64,000 nucleotides of DNA from Flavisolibacter ginsenosidimutans (GCF_007970805.1 NZ_CP042433.1:3472001-3536000), one strand, 5' to 3'. Shown: positions 50,761 through 60,824, counted from the first letter of the stretch. The notes: generated by a model not told the origin, from the letters alone. Made by a program: numbers and translations.

Positions 50761-51975
50761 TCACACCGAAACCACCGCGTTGCTTTTCACAATGTGAAAG
50801 AGCTTAATGGTCAGCGCATGAAAAAGAATTTTTGCGTTGGCGTTTCGCTCAATGTAATAAGAGGCTTTGTCCAGTTCTTCGGCAATGGCTTCTTTTTGCT
50901 CGAGGCGCATTTGCTTGTTCAGCTTTATGGCAAAATCCTTTTCACCGGAGGACATGCCGGCCAGAAGATTTTCCTGCAGCTCGCCGCTCATAACTTCGAG
51001 CCGAACGGCCTGCTCCAGCAAATGAATAAAATAGCGCAGGAATTGTTTTTGGTTCTCGCGGCCCAGGCGGGCTATTTCTTCAATGATCTTTATCTGTGCG
51101 GCCGGTCCGCTGCGCAAAATCGCGTTCAGCCATTCGCGAAGCAGGTTGAAATAATCCTCGTCGGCGTGCTGCAATTGCTGAAGTGCTTCACGGTAATTGC
51201 CTTCGCTGGCGTTGGCAATGAGCCGGGCTTTGTCGGCGGAAATATTTGCCTTTGCTACAAGGGAGGCCTCAATTTCTTCGGTGTTCAGGGCCGGAATTTT
51301 CACGAGTTGGCAACGCGAGAGGATAGTGCTGAGAATGGCACTTTCGTTTTCGGCCACCAGAATGAAAAGCGTGTCGGCGGGAGGTTCTTCAATGAGCTTT
51401 AAAAGCTTGTTGCCTTCCTTGCCCAAATACTCCGGCATCCAAAGCACCAGCATTTTGTAGCCGCTCTCAAAGCTTTTAAGAGAGAGTTTCCGGATAATGT
51501 CGTTGCATTCCTGCGCCGTGATGTTGCCTTGTTTGTTTTCGGCGCCGATGAATTGAAGCCAATCGTAAACATTGCCGTGAGGATATTGCTGAATGAACTC
51601 GCGCCATTCGGTAGCATAATCGGTACTCAGCGGCGGACTCCCGGCTTTTTTTGTAACGACGGGATAAGCGTAATGAATATCGGGATGCACCATCTGCTGG
51701 CCTTTGGAAAACGAAGGCTGCTTTTGCATGTAACCGTCGGCTTCACCTGGAGATGCGGGAAGTTTTGTTTCAACGGCATCGCCAAACATGGACGGCACGG
51801 CAGCGGTTTCTTTCGGCAGCGAGACAACATAATTGGCAAAGGCTAGCGCCAGCGGCAAAGCACCGCAGCCTTCCTTTCCCAAAAAAAGAAGGGCATGACT
51901 CAGGCGGTTGTGCTGAACCATTTCTACCAACTGCTGCTTTACCTCTTGTTGACCGATGACATCTTTGAACAACAC
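50761..51975 (-). CDS. holB: DNA polymerase III delta' subunit (clamp-loader)
   Basis: 404 residues, AAA+ clamp-loader subunit. It begins LFKDVIGQQEVKQQLVEMVQ, the usual clamp-loader start, but the P-loop site reads GKEGCGALPLAL, where the Walker lysine is replaced; the delta' subunit does not bind ATP. SRC-like SRCQLVKIPAL marks the arginine-finger region. The four zinc cysteines of E. coli delta' are not present. The C-terminal helical domain ends in LTIKLFHIVKSNAVVSV. Acts in loading the sliding clamp. Single gene. Confidence 0.9.
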   Translation of the reverse strand: MLFKDVIGQQEVKQQLVEMVQHNRLSHALLFLGKEGCGALPLALAFANYVVSLPKETAAVPSMFGDAVETKLPASPGEADGYMQKQPSFSKGQQMVHPDIHYAYPVVTKKAGSPPLSTDYATEWREFIQQYPHGNVYDWLQFIGAENKQGNITAQECNDIIRKLSLKSFESGYKMLVLWMPEYLGKEGNKLLKLIEEPPADTLFILVAENESAILSTILSRCQLVKIPALNTEEIEASLVAKANISADKARLIANASEGNYREALQQLQHADEDYFNLLREWLNAILRSGPAAQIKIIEEIARLGRENQKQFLRYFIHLLEQAVRLEVMSGELQENLLAGMSSGEKDFAIKLNKQMRLEQKEAIAEELDKASYYIERNANAKILFHALTIKLFHIVKSNAVVSV

Positions 51976-52020
51976 AGAACTATGATTAATTCGATTGAAA
52001 GGATTATTTAAGAAATCAAA

Positions 52021-52041
52021 AGCCGCCCAATTTGAGCGGCT
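52021..52041 (-). terminator. Terminator of the glutathione peroxidase gene
   Basis: AGCCGC (52021-52026) pairs with GCGGCT (52036-52041); on the minus strand TTTTGATTTCTT follows. It is about 45 bases beyond the stop. Confidence 0.7.
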
Positions 52042-52086
52042 TCAAATATCCAGCATAATCTTTTTAATCCTGAAAAGATTCGTTCT

Positions 52087-52653
52087 TTAATTGAGGTATT
52101 TCGTAATCTCTTCGCTCATCGGGTTTACCCTGTTGTGAAAGACGGCTACGAGGTTTCCTTTTTCATCCACCAAAAACTTGGTGAAGTTCCAGATCACCGG
52201 GTCTTGCAAAAATTTTTTGTACACGATGTCTTTGGTGTTATCGGTTGGAACTTTTTTAGCCAGCTCGTTCGATTGTTCCACTAACCATTTAAACAAAGGA
52301 TGGATGTCGTCGCCTTTTACTGAAACTTTTTCGGCCATGGGAAAGGTAACGCCGTAATTCTTTTTGCAGAACTCGCCGATTTCTTCGTTGGTGCCGGGCT
52401 CCTGCTGGCCAAAGTTGTTGGCCGGAAAACCAACGATCACCAATTTGTTTTTGTACTTGTCGTAGAGCTTTTGCAGGTCGGCATATTGCGGTGTGTTGCC
52501 GCATTTGGAAGCCGTGTTTACAATCAAAATCTTTTTGCCTTTGTAGGCGGAAAAGTCTATGTCTTTTCCATCGAGGCCTTTAACCTTAAAATCGTACAGC
52601 GAGGCGCCGCTAAGCATAACGGAGAGCAGCGATGCGAGGAGGAGTGCTTTCAT
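52087..52653 (-). CDS. Glutathione peroxidase family protein, exported
   Basis: 188 residues, with an N-terminal signal peptide (MKALLLASLLSVMLSGAS), so it is probably periplasmic. Cys51 in NTASKCGNTPQY is the peroxidatic cysteine, not selenocysteine. Gln84 in FPANNFGQQEPG and a WNFTKFLV Trp complete the catalytic set. YKNKLVIVGFPANNFGQQEPG is the usual GPx block. Such bacterial enzymes usually take electrons from thioredoxin. It detoxifies hydroperoxides. Single gene with its own terminator. Confidence 0.9.
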   Translation of the reverse strand: MKALLLASLLSVMLSGASLYDFKVKGLDGKDIDFSAYKGKKILIVNTASKCGNTPQYADLQKLYDKYKNKLVIVGFPANNFGQQEPGTNEEIGEFCKKNYGVTFPMAEKVSVKGDDIHPLFKWLVEQSNELAKKVPTDNTKDIVYKKFLQDPVIWNFTKFLVDEKGNLVAVFHNRVNPMSEEITKYLN

Positions 52654-52743
52654 GACTTAAGTGTTGATTGACGTAATAACAATATAAAGGTAAGATAGTT
52701 GGACGCACAGATAGTTCTCATCGCTAAAGTTCAAACCGACTCC

Positions 52744-54147
52744 TTATTGCTTCTCGTAAGCACCCAGATCAGGTGCACCTACCGGCCGTGGCTTTCCGTC
52801 CAAATCAAGCGAAACGTTGGCGTTAATACCGGCATTGATTGCGGGAGAACTGCCTTTCAACCGAAAACTGTAATATCGTTCTGCCGTATTAACGCTATCA
52901 AAAAGAGGGTTTTGATTGATACCACCGTTGATGGTTAGCCCGCTGAACGATGGCGTGTTTTGCACCCGCCACAATACTTTGTTGAACGCAATGGAAGGCG
53001 TAAGATTTTTTGCGTCAACAAAAGCTTCGTCTTTTACAAAACCGTTTTGCTCGCCCCAAAAAATGCAATTGGTAAAGCTGGCGGTGAGGCTATTGGCCGT
53101 AACTACATTTCCCTGCGTTGTGTAATTGGTAAGCACCAACACCGGGTCTTTGTGTTGAATGTAATCATTGGAGAAAGAAGCCACGGTACAGTGTTTAAAA
53201 TCATAGACGCCGCCGCCTGCCAAAAAGAGATTTTTACCGCAGTTGGATATCAAAACATTTCTTGCATTGATGCTCGTGTTCAACCCAAGTAAGCCAATGT
53301 CGTAAGCGTTGTCAATGATGGTCTCGTTTAACGCAAGCTTCGGGATGGATGCGCTTGCGCCGGCAACTACAACGGCCTGGTAAGCGTTTTTGATGATGCC
53401 GTAATTGATTGCGTTGTTCTTGCTGCTGGCTGTAAAAATCAAACCGGGGTAAGAAGCCGGAAAGGTTCGGTAAGGATCATCCAATCGGTCGCCGCTAAAA
53501 ACCACGCGGGTTGAATCATATTTCTCTCCGTTCACCTGCAAGGAACCGTTGACGATAAAAGGCGCATCGGCGTGCATGTAAACTTTGCAACCTTTGTTGA
53601 TGCTCAGCGTTGCGGTTGTGTCCACGGTAAGACTTCCCAAAATCACGTATGGCAAGTCGTTGTTCCAAACTTCAGTACCTGTAATTTTTCTATTGCGAAA
53701 GAAATGGGCATTCTGTCCAAAGGCGTCCAGTTGCACCCATTTCTTGTTGCCGTTGTAGTCAATCTCAATGCTGTCGCGAATGATAAAAGGAAGGTTTTGC
53801 GCAGTTGGATTGATACTGACGGTTACATAAACATAGAGGCTGTCGTTTGCCAACACTTCGGCACTGCTTACCTGCGGCCCGACAATCCCATCCACATTTA
53901 TTTTAAAAGGAGAAGCAGCGCCACCGGCTAATCGTACCGAGGAAAGATGGATGCCTTTGTTGTTATCATTTACAATTTTGAAATACTGCGAGGTAGAACC
54001 GGTCGTTGTAAATACGGTATCGAAATGCAGGCTGTCAACACTTGTGCGCAATAGCGCGGCGGCGTTGGTGGTAAAGCTTTCTTTGCGGCAGGAAAAAAGA
54101 AACAATACAAAAGCAACAAGTACAGAAAGATTTCTCAGCCACATCAT
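52744..54147 (-). CDS. Lipoprotein with a right-handed parallel beta-helix
   Basis: 467 residues. The N-terminus has a lipoprotein signal ending FLFSCRKES (Cys20). Residues about 100-430 contain the pattern of a parallel beta-helix: repeated short strands with Asn-ladder sequences such as GLLGLNTSINARNVLISNCGKNLFLAGGG (in parts). The C-terminus, with SSPAINAGINANVSLDLDGKPR (in parts) and GAPDLGAYE, is the end found in choice-of-anchor Q / beta-helix proteins. It is probably exposed on the outer membrane and may bind or cut a polysaccharide, though no catalytic residues can be assigned. Confidence 0.75.
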   Translation of the reverse strand: MMWLRNLSVLVAFVLFLFSCRKESFTTNAAALLRTSVDSLHFDTVFTTTGSTSQYFKIVNDNNKGIHLSSVRLAGGAASPFKINVDGIVGPQVSSAEVLANDSLYVYVTVSINPTAQNLPFIIRDSIEIDYNGNKKWVQLDAFGQNAHFFRNRKITGTEVWNNDLPYVILGSLTVDTTATLSINKGCKVYMHADAPFIVNGSLQVNGEKYDSTRVVFSGDRLDDPYRTFPASYPGLIFTASSKNNAINYGIIKNAYQAVVVAGASASIPKLALNETIIDNAYDIGLLGLNTSINARNVLISNCGKNLFLAGGGVYDFKHCTVASFSNDYIQHKDPVLVLTNYTTQGNVVTANSLTASFTNCIFWGEQNGFVKDEAFVDAKNLTPSIAFNKVLWRVQNTPSFSGLTINGGINQNPLFDSVNTAERYYSFRLKGSSPAINAGINANVSLDLDGKPRPVGAPDLGAYEKQ

Positions 54148-54164
54148 AAGGGCTTAAAAGTACA

Positions 54165-54872
54165 TCAGCGGCTGGAAAAACAAAGCGTAGCAAGGCTTAG
54201 TTGAACGTTTTCGGCTTCCAGCAATTCCGAGCCGCAGGCTTCAAGGGTAGCGCCGGTGGTGATGACATCGTCCACCAATAAAATGTGCTTGCCTTCAATG
54301 GCCGCCGGCTTTACCAGTTCAAAACGGCCTTCCATGTTTTCCCACCGTTGCACACGGTTCTTTTTGGTTTGGCTTTCGGTATGCGAAGTTCGAATGATAA
54401 CGTCTTTCAAAACGGGTTTTCCCAACACGTCGGCAATGCCTTGACACAAAATCATTGCCTGGTTGTAACCGCGCATTTTTTCTTTCGACGGGTGAAGCGG
54501 CAAAGGAACCAAGGCATCTACTGTTCGAAAGCGATTCGTTTCCGCTAAAGCGTAACCCATTAATCTTCCCAAATAAAGTCCCATTTCCTTGTTGCTCTTG
54601 TATTTCAACTGGTGCATCAGGTGCTGCATTCTGGAACCTTTGGAGAAATAGTATTGGGCCGTTGCGTTCACCACGGGCATTCGTCCCCGAAACATTTTTT
54701 CAATTGGGTTCGCCGGGTAATGATGGAACTCGGTTCTGGGTAAGGCAGCGTGGCATTGCAAGCAAAGAAACTGGTCTTGTGCAATTACGTCGCTGCCGCA
54801 GCTTTCGCAAACGTGCGGAAAGAGAAGATGAAGAACGGATTCTTTCGCATCAGCAAACCAGTTTAGAACCAT
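54165..54872 (-). CDS. comF: ComF family protein (phosphoribosyltransferase fold)
   Basis: 235 residues. A zinc-ribbon of four Cys (22, 25, 37 and 40, as CESC and CLQC) starts it. The PRTase domain carries IEGKHILLVDDVITTGATLEACGSEL near 197-222, the PRPP-binding loop. DALVPLPLHPSKEKMRGYNQA is another ComF block. In naturally competent bacteria ComF is needed for DNA uptake; in others its role is unclear. It lies 17 bases beyond the lipoprotein gene start on the same strand. Confidence 0.9.
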   Translation of the reverse strand: MVLNWFADAKESVLHLLFPHVCESCGSDVIAQDQFLCLQCHAALPRTEFHHYPANPIEKMFRGRMPVVNATAQYYFSKGSRMQHLMHQLKYKSNKEMGLYLGRLMGYALAETNRFRTVDALVPLPLHPSKEKMRGYNQAMILCQGIADVLGKPVLKDVIIRTSHTESQTKKNRVQRWENMEGRFELVKPAAIEGKHILLVDDVITTGATLEACGSELLEAENVQLSLATLCFSSR

Positions 54873-55006
54873 GTTTGACGGGATTTAGTAAGATTATGCG
54901 GGAGCAGAAATTTCATAACAGCAGGAATTCTCACTTAAAATAAGATGTTTATTTTTTCCTGCCTAATCCATCACAATCCAGTAAACCCCGGTTCTAAATC
55001 TTACTT

Positions 55007-56380
55007 CTAGAATAGATACCGATACATTTCATCTACCCTTCCCATGGTGATGATTTCGATGTCAAATTTCTTTTTGCTCAAACCTTTCTGGTTGTACTTC
55101 GAAACAATGATTTTGCTGAAGCCCAATTTTTCCGCTTCGGCAATGCGTTGCTCAATGCGGTTAACGGCGCGAATCTCGCCGCTCAACCCTACTTCGCCGG
55201 CAAAGCAAACGTCATGCGGAATGGTCGTGTCTTCATAAGATGAAAGCAAGGCCGCTAACACAGCCAAATCAATAGAAGGGTCTTCCACTTTTAAGCCGCC
55301 GGCGATGTTCAAGAAGACATCTTTCACGCCAAAATGAAAGCCGCCGCGTTTTTCTAGCACGGCTAACAAGAGTTGAAGCCTTCGCGTATCAAAGCCGCTA
55401 ACGGTGCGTTGCGGCGTTCCGTAAACCGACTGGGTTACGAGTGCCTGCACTTCGATTAACAATGGCCGTTGTCCTTCAATAGTAGCCGCAATGGCAATAC
55501 CGCCAAGGTCTTCTTCTTTTTGCGTAATGAGAATTTCGCTTGGGTTTACCACGGGGTTCATGCCGTTGTCGTTCATTTGGTAGATGCCCAATTCGGCGGT
55601 GCTGCCAAAGCGGTTTTTTAGCGTTCGCAAAATGCGGTAAGCATAATGACGGTCACCTTCAAACTGCAACACCGTGTCCACCATATGTTCTAAAAGTTTG
55701 GGACCCGCTATGGAACCTTCTTTGGTAATGTGACCAATTAAGAACACAGGCGTAGAGGTCTCTTTTGCGAACTGTTGAAATTCGGCAGCGCATTCTCTTA
55801 TTTGCGAAACGGAACCAGGTGATGATTCAATAAAAGATGATTCGAGAGTTTGGATGGAGTCAACGATGATGACCTGTGGCTTTAGTTTTTTTATTTCCTG
55901 GAAAATAACGTTCGTGGATGTTTCGGTAAGCAGGTAAAAGTTTTCGCTTTGAATACCCAAACGGTCAGCTCGCATTTTAATTTGTTCGTCGCTTTCTTCA
56001 CCGCTGATGTAAAGAACAACCGCGTCTTTTAGTTGCAAACCCATTTGCAAAAACAAGGTGCTTTTGCCGATGCCCGGTTCTCCCGCTACCAATACAATGC
56101 TCCCCGGAACAATGCCGCCGCCCAATACGCGATTGAGTTCCGCATCTACGGTTAACAACCGCGAATGGTCTCTCATTTCTACTTCATTGAGGTGTCTTGT
56201 TTTCTTTGTGCTCCCGTTTTCACGGTAATCCTCCCAATCGTTTGCGGCCTTCTTGTTGTCTTTTTGAATGAGTTCTTCTACCATTGTATTCCACTGTCCG
56301 CACGACGGACATTTACCCGTCCACTTTGCGCTTTCATACCCGCATACCTGGCAGAAATACGCTGTTTTTACTTTCGCCAT
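55007..56380 (-). CDS. radA: DNA repair protein RadA
   Basis: 457 residues. An N-terminal zinc finger (Cys10, 13, 24, 27: CQVCGYESAKWTGKCPSCGQW, in parts), a RecA-like ATPase with Walker A GEPGIGKST at 100-108 and the RadA-specific KNRFG (LKNRFGST), and a C-terminal Lon-like domain with AGGLKVEDPSIDLAVLAALLSS in parts. It helps process recombination intermediates as a branch-migration helicase. Divergent from the YugP-like peptidase gene. Confidence 0.95.
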   Translation of the reverse strand: MAKVKTAYFCQVCGYESAKWTGKCPSCGQWNTMVEELIQKDNKKAANDWEDYRENGSTKKTRHLNEVEMRDHSRLLTVDAELNRVLGGGIVPGSIVLVAGEPGIGKSTLFLQMGLQLKDAVVLYISGEESDEQIKMRADRLGIQSENFYLLTETSTNVIFQEIKKLKPQVIIVDSIQTLESSFIESSPGSVSQIRECAAEFQQFAKETSTPVFLIGHITKEGSIAGPKLLEHMVDTVLQFEGDRHYAYRILRTLKNRFGSTAELGIYQMNDNGMNPVVNPSEILITQKEEDLGGIAIAATIEGQRPLLIEVQALVTQSVYGTPQRTVSGFDTRRLQLLLAVLEKRGGFHFGVKDVFLNIAGGLKVEDPSIDLAVLAALLSSYEDTTIPHDVCFAGEVGLSGEIRAVNRIEQRIAEAEKLGFSKIIVSKYNQKGLSKKKFDIEIITMGRVDEMYRYLF

Positions 56381-56802
56381 TTTTTAAAATTAGTCCAATT
56401 GAAAAAGAAAAAATGATGCTGTTGCGTGCAGTTGGAGAAGGAAGAATTTGCGGAGAAAATCTCAGTAAAAAGGGCTGGTCTTTCGACCAACCCTTTTACT
56501 TACTAACCCATTAAATTCTGACACTAAATTACAATTCTGCGGCACTTTACAAAATTATTTTTTGGCCTTGTGCAAAACTTTTTGAGGGATTTAAGAACTT
56601 ACTGTCATCTAAAATCCTTTTCTAAATAATTGATTTTCAGAACTAAAAAAAGCTTTTTCAAAATACATTAAAAATATTCCGGCTGTTAAACTGTCACGAA
56701 AAATCATGCAGAGCAAGGTTAGACTGCCAAATTTTGGCAAGAATTATTTTGAGGGATGTTTGGACACAGATTTGAGCAAAAGAAGGAAAAAAGAACTTCC
56801 TC
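56381..56802. other. 422-base region between radA and the peptidase gene
   Basis: No coding gene seen. A hairpin at 56464-56500 (AGTAAAA-GGG-TGGTC with GACCA-CCC-TTTTACT, TTTC loop) has A/T tracts on both sides, so it can stop transcription either way. Between divergent genes this is unexpected. A perfect TGCCAAA-T-TTTGGCA palindrome (56725-56739) lies 64 bases before the peptidase ATG, and TTTTGAGGGAT occurs twice (about 56579 and 56747). Confidence 0.4.
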
Positions 56803-57495
56803 ATGACACCTTCAATTATGCTTGTATCATTGATTTTTATTGGCATCAGCATGCTCGTCTCTTCAATACTGAAGAGCCGGTTTACTGCTTACAGTAAAAT
56901 TCCCTTGGCTGCACGGCTCACCGGCAAGGAAATAGCCGAAAAAATGCTTCGGGAAAACGGGATTTACGACGTTCAGGTGGTTTCGGTAGAAGGCTTTCTT
57001 TCCGACCATTACAATCCCGCCAACAAAACCATCAACCTCAGCCCCGAAGTTTACAACAATTACACCGTAGCGGCCGCGGCCATTGCCGCCCATGAAACGG
57101 GCCATGCCGTTCAGCACGCAACCGCTTATACCTGGCTGAACCTGCGGAGCAAACTGGTTCCGGCGGTGCAGTTCAGTTCCACAATTGTTAACTGGGTTTT
57201 GCTGATTGGCGTTTTTATGGCGGCTTCAGGCAATCCAACTTTGTTGCTGGCTGGCATTATTTTGTTTGCAGCCACGGTGATCTTCTCGCTCATAACGCTG
57301 CCGGTTGAATTTGACGCTAGCCGTAGGGCTCTACAATGGCTGCAGCATACGAATGTTACAAATGCCGAGGAGTATCCAAAGGCAAAAGAGGCCCTTAAAT
57401 GGGCTGCCCTTACTTATGTTGTGGCTGCGCTTGCTGCCATAGTAACTTTGGTTCAATACATTTTAATCTACGCAGGAAGCAGAAACAGACAATAG
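56803..57495 (+). CDS. Zinc-dependent membrane peptidase, YugP type
   Basis: 230 residues. TM helix at the N-terminus (about 5-24), then HETGH at 97-101 in IAAHETGHAVQHA as the zinc-binding motif. Two more hydrophobic helices follow (VNWVLLIGVFMAAS, ILFAATVIFSLITL), then PVEFDASRRALQWL with an Asp/Glu for the third ligand, and a last helix. The family is predicted as neutral zinc metallopeptidases of the membrane; substrate unknown. Single gene; a terminator follows. Confidence 0.88.
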   Translation: MTPSIMLVSLIFIGISMLVSSILKSRFTAYSKIPLAARLTGKEIAEKMLRENGIYDVQVVSVEGFLSDHYNPANKTINLSPEVYNNYTVAAAAIAAHETGHAVQHATAYTWLNLRSKLVPAVQFSSTIVNWVLLIGVFMAASGNPTLLLAGIILFAATVIFSLITLPVEFDASRRALQWLQHTNVTNAEEYPKAKEALKWAALTYVVAALAAIVTLVQYILIYAGSRNRQ

Positions 57496-57517
57496 ATAAA
57501 AAGACTGATTATAGACA

Positions 57518-57545
57518 AGCCGCAAACTTTTTGCGACTTTTTTTA
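57518..57545 (+). terminator. Terminator of the peptidase gene
   Basis: A 9-position stem (57518-57526 with 57530-57538, one mismatch), a CTT loop and a seven-base T-run. Confidence 0.8.
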
Positions 57546-57626
57546 GCTGTGCAGCGAAACAAACCGTTTAAATGCCTATTTTACCATTGACAATTTTTAA
57601 CGTTCATTAACATTAAAATTCTGCAC

Positions 57627-60600
57627 ATGAGAAAATTTTATTTCTGCGTAAGCATGTGCCTCCTCATGCTTACCCAAGCGGCAAATGCCCAAAAAAAAAT
57701 TTCCGGCAGGGTCATCAGTAGTTCCGACCAACAGCCGGTACCCAACGCAACGGTTCAGATAAAAGGAACACGCACCGCTACGGTAACCGGCAGCGATGGC
57801 TCGTTTTCCCTGACAACAACCGAGGCCAACCCCGTTCTGGAAATTAGTTCCGTCGGGTTTATGGAAAAATCGGTTTCAGCCTCAAACGGAATGACAGTGA
57901 GCTTGGAAACGGACGCACGGTCGTTGAGTGAAGTTGTTGTAACCGGCGTGGGTGCGGCGACGAGTAAAAAAAGAATCGCAATCTCGGTGGAAACGGTTAC
58001 ACCCGACAAGACGACGCCAGTCCCCAGTGCCTCCGTTGATCAATTTTTGGTGGGCAAGGTAGCCGGCGCACAAATTCAGAGCACAAACGGCAGTCCCGGT
58101 GCACCAACACAAATTTTGCTGCGGGGCATCAACACGCTTCGTGGTGGCACATCTCCAATGATTTTGCTTGATGGTATTGAGATCAGGGCCACAGATTTGA
58201 ACAGCCTTGATTTGAATGCCATTGAGAGAGTCGAAATCGTGCAAGGTGCAGCGGCCGCTACCCAATACGGAGCGCAAGGCGCAAACGGCGTGATTCAACT
58301 CTTCTCAAAAAAAGGTAAGCAGGGAAGAACCAGCATTGACGTCTCTTCCAGCGTGTCGGCCAACTCGCTTTTGAACATCGGCAAAGTGCACAAGGCCTAT
58401 TTTCATAGCTTACAAACCAATGCCAATAACGAAGTGGTTGGGGGAAGCGGAAATCCATTGGTTTTTGATCCCCTTCTCGGTACGTACACGGAAAACGTTG
58501 TTTGGAACAGTTTGGACCCCAACAACAACAACAACAAGCCGTACAACCGAAACCTTTCCTGGTACGATCACAACAAAATGTTTTTTCAAACCTCGTACAC
58601 CACCAATAACTCAATCGCGATTTCGGGAGCAAGGGACAGAATTGACTTTAATATCTCCGCATCGGATAACCGGCAAAACAGTACGTTCAGGGGTAATGGT
58701 TATTACAGCCGTTCAAACCTCAATTCCAACCTCGGTTTCGAGCTTTTCAAGAACTTTAAGGTTAGAAGCATTACGCAGCTCGTTTACACGAGAAACACGC
58801 AACTGGACCCTACGGGAAGAACGATTATGTACGCCGTTAACAACGGACGCCCTTTTGCAAATTTTCAATACCAAAACCCCAACGGCGATTACAGCGTTTA
58901 CCTGGGTGATGCTGTGGGGGTAAACCACTACAATCCTTTTTACGAGGACCAGTATGCAGACGTAAAAGACAACAAGGTTGACATTGTTCAAAACTTCAAT
59001 GCCAATTACCACTTCCCAAAGTTTCTTGAACTTGATGTCAAGTACGGGTTAAATTACCAACACCAGGAATTGGTTTATAACATTGCCAGCCAAGTAAACA
59101 ACCTGAACGCCGATTACTGGCAAGTATGGGCCGAGCAAGAATTTCCCAGGACCAACTACGGCAGCCCCTCCGCAAAAGAAGAAACGGGCGAAATTGACCA
59201 CAAGCAGTACAAAACCCTGTTTCAAAATCTGCTGACAACGGCTACCATCCGCACGGATTTTGAAAACGATTTTCATCTGCGCATTCCCTTGCGCACAACC
59301 ACCATTGTTGCTTACGATTACCGCCGCAACGATTTTAATCAATACATCACTTATGGCCTGACAGCGCCGATTTATACACCATACACGGCAAGCCAAATGG
59401 CCTCTTATAAAATTGAATCCGATTTTAGCCAGCCTTTTTTAACCTACGGTTACCTTGCTCTGCAACGCTTTGAATGGGGAGACATCGGAGGTTTCTCGGG
59501 CGGTTTTCGCAGAGACTATTCATCTGCGTTTGGCCGGGCCGTTACGCCGCAAAACTTTTACAGGGGCGACGCTTACATTCGGCCATCCGGCTTTAAGTTT
59601 TGGAAAAACACCAGCCTCGGAAACACCTTCACCGACTTTAAGTTACGGGCAGCTTACGGCGAAGCCGGCATTCAACCCGGTGCTTTTGACCGTTACATTG
59701 TTTTACAAACAAGAAACCTTGGCAACAGCGTCGCCTTTTCTTTCCCTACACAAAACCCAAATCCAAATCTGAACGTTGAAATTTCCAAAGAAATTGAAGT
59801 AGGGACCGACATGGGCTTTTCCGTGTTGAAAAACGGAGCCTTGCTGCGCAACGCAAACCTTTCGTTCACGTATTGGAAACGCAGTACCGACAATACCATT
59901 TGGCCGGTGGATGCAGCCCCGTCAAGCGGTACCGGAACCGTGCTTACCAACGCCTTTGGTTTAACCTCAAACGGCATACAGGCTTCGCTTAATCTGAACG
60001 TATACAGCGGTAAAAATCTAACGTGGAACTTTACAACCTTGTTCTCTAAGCAAAGCTCGAAAATCAAATCCATTGTCGGTACGGAGATTCCTGTTACATC
60101 CGCCGCCGGCAGTACAAACTATGTTTTAAAAGCGGGTGAAAAAATAGGACAGCTTTACGGGTATCTGATGCTTCACAGCGTTGGCGAAACCGATGCAAAC
60201 GGCAATCCTTACATCGCGAAAGCAGACCAATCAAAATATGAAGTGGCCAGCAACGGATGGGTGGTGAACTCAAGCACCAAACAGCCTTACGTTACGCCGC
60301 TGCAATACAGCTTTGGCGACCCTAATCCAAAGTTCAACATGTCGTTTAACAACGAGGTTACGTTCAAAGATTTCTTAACCTTTAGCATGCAATGGGATTG
60401 GGTACACGGCAGCCATCTTTACAATCAAACAAAAGAATGGATGTACCGCGACGGCATTCACGGCGACTACGACAACCAAATCACGATTGGAGGGCAAGCC
60501 GGTGCCTGGACAGCTTTCTATCGCGGCGTGTACGCTCAGGTTTCACGCAACGGTACCAAGAATTATTTTTATGAAGATGCTTCTTTCACTCGCTTAAGAA

Positions 60601-60824
60601 ATATTTCTGTAGCACTCGACGTTGCCAAACTTGTTCGCCTGCCGTACTTCCAACGACTGCAGTTGGTGTTGGCCGGCCGCAATCTGGTCACCTTCACCAA
60701 ATACACAGGTTATGATCCGGAGGTCAGTTCCGGCGATACCAATTCTGCATTCGACAGGGGCGTAGATCACAACACCATCCCCAATCTTAAATCCTATCAA
60801 ATTGGTTTGAACATCGGTTTCTAA
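57627..60824 (+). CDS. SusC/RagA family TonB-linked outer-membrane protein
   Basis: 1065 residues. Signal peptide about 1-21 (MLTQAANAQ end). A carboxypeptidase-regulatory-like domain (KKISGRVISSSDQQPVPNATVQIKG, in parts) is at 22-98, then the plug with SEVVVTGVG and PGAPTQILLRGINTLRGGTSPMILLDGIEI (in parts), and a 22-strand barrel ending in an aromatic NIGF. DPNNNNNKPYN near 300 is an Asn run. It takes up an unknown substrate with the SusD partner 18 bases downstream. No glycosidase, sensor or sulfatase is in the window, so it is not a full polysaccharide locus. Confidence 0.94.
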   Translation: MRKFYFCVSMCLLMLTQAANAQKKISGRVISSSDQQPVPNATVQIKGTRTATVTGSDGSFSLTTTEANPVLEISSVGFMEKSVSASNGMTVSLETDARSLSEVVVTGVGAATSKKRIAISVETVTPDKTTPVPSASVDQFLVGKVAGAQIQSTNGSPGAPTQILLRGINTLRGGTSPMILLDGIEIRATDLNSLDLNAIERVEIVQGAAAATQYGAQGANGVIQLFSKKGKQGRTSIDVSSSVSANSLLNIGKVHKAYFHSLQTNANNEVVGGSGNPLVFDPLLGTYTENVVWNSLDPNNNNNKPYNRNLSWYDHNKMFFQTSYTTNNSIAISGARDRIDFNISASDNRQNSTFRGNGYYSRSNLNSNLGFELFKNFKVRSITQLVYTRNTQLDPTGRTIMYAVNNGRPFANFQYQNPNGDYSVYLGDAVGVNHYNPFYEDQYADVKDNKVDIVQNFNANYHFPKFLELDVKYGLNYQHQELVYNIASQVNNLNADYWQVWAEQEFPRTNYGSPSAKEETGEIDHKQYKTLFQNLLTTATIRTDFENDFHLRIPLRTTTIVAYDYRRNDFNQYITYGLTAPIYTPYTASQMASYKIESDFSQPFLTYGYLALQRFEWGDIGGFSGGFRRDYSSAFGRAVTPQNFYRGDAYIRPSGFKFWKNTSLGNTFTDFKLRAAYGEAGIQPGAFDRYIVLQTRNLGNSVAFSFPTQNPNPNLNVEISKEIEVGTDMGFSVLKNGALLRNANLSFTYWKRSTDNTIWPVDAAPSSGTGTVLTNAFGLTSNGIQASLNLNVYSGKNLTWNFTTLFSKQSSKIKSIVGTEIPVTSAAGSTNYVLKAGEKIGQLYGYLMLHSVGETDANGNPYIAKADQSKYEVASNGWVVNSSTKQPYVTPLQYSFGDPNPKFNMSFNNEVTFKDFLTFSMQWDWVHGSHLYNQTKEWMYRDGIHGDYDNQITIGGQAGAWTAFYRGVYAQVSRNGTKNYFYEDASFTRLRNISVALDVAKLVRLPYFQRLQLVLAGRNLVTFTKYTGYDPEVSSGDTNSAFDRGVDHNTIPNLKSYQIGLNIGF

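Noticed and set aside
56725..56770. Sigma-54 promoter before the peptidase gene
   Set aside because: TTGGCA is present, but the GC element at the right distance is not, so only a palindrome is reported.
58518..58540. AAC trinucleotide repeat in susC as phase-variable
   Set aside because: Unit length three does not change frame and the Asn run is short; no sign of instability.
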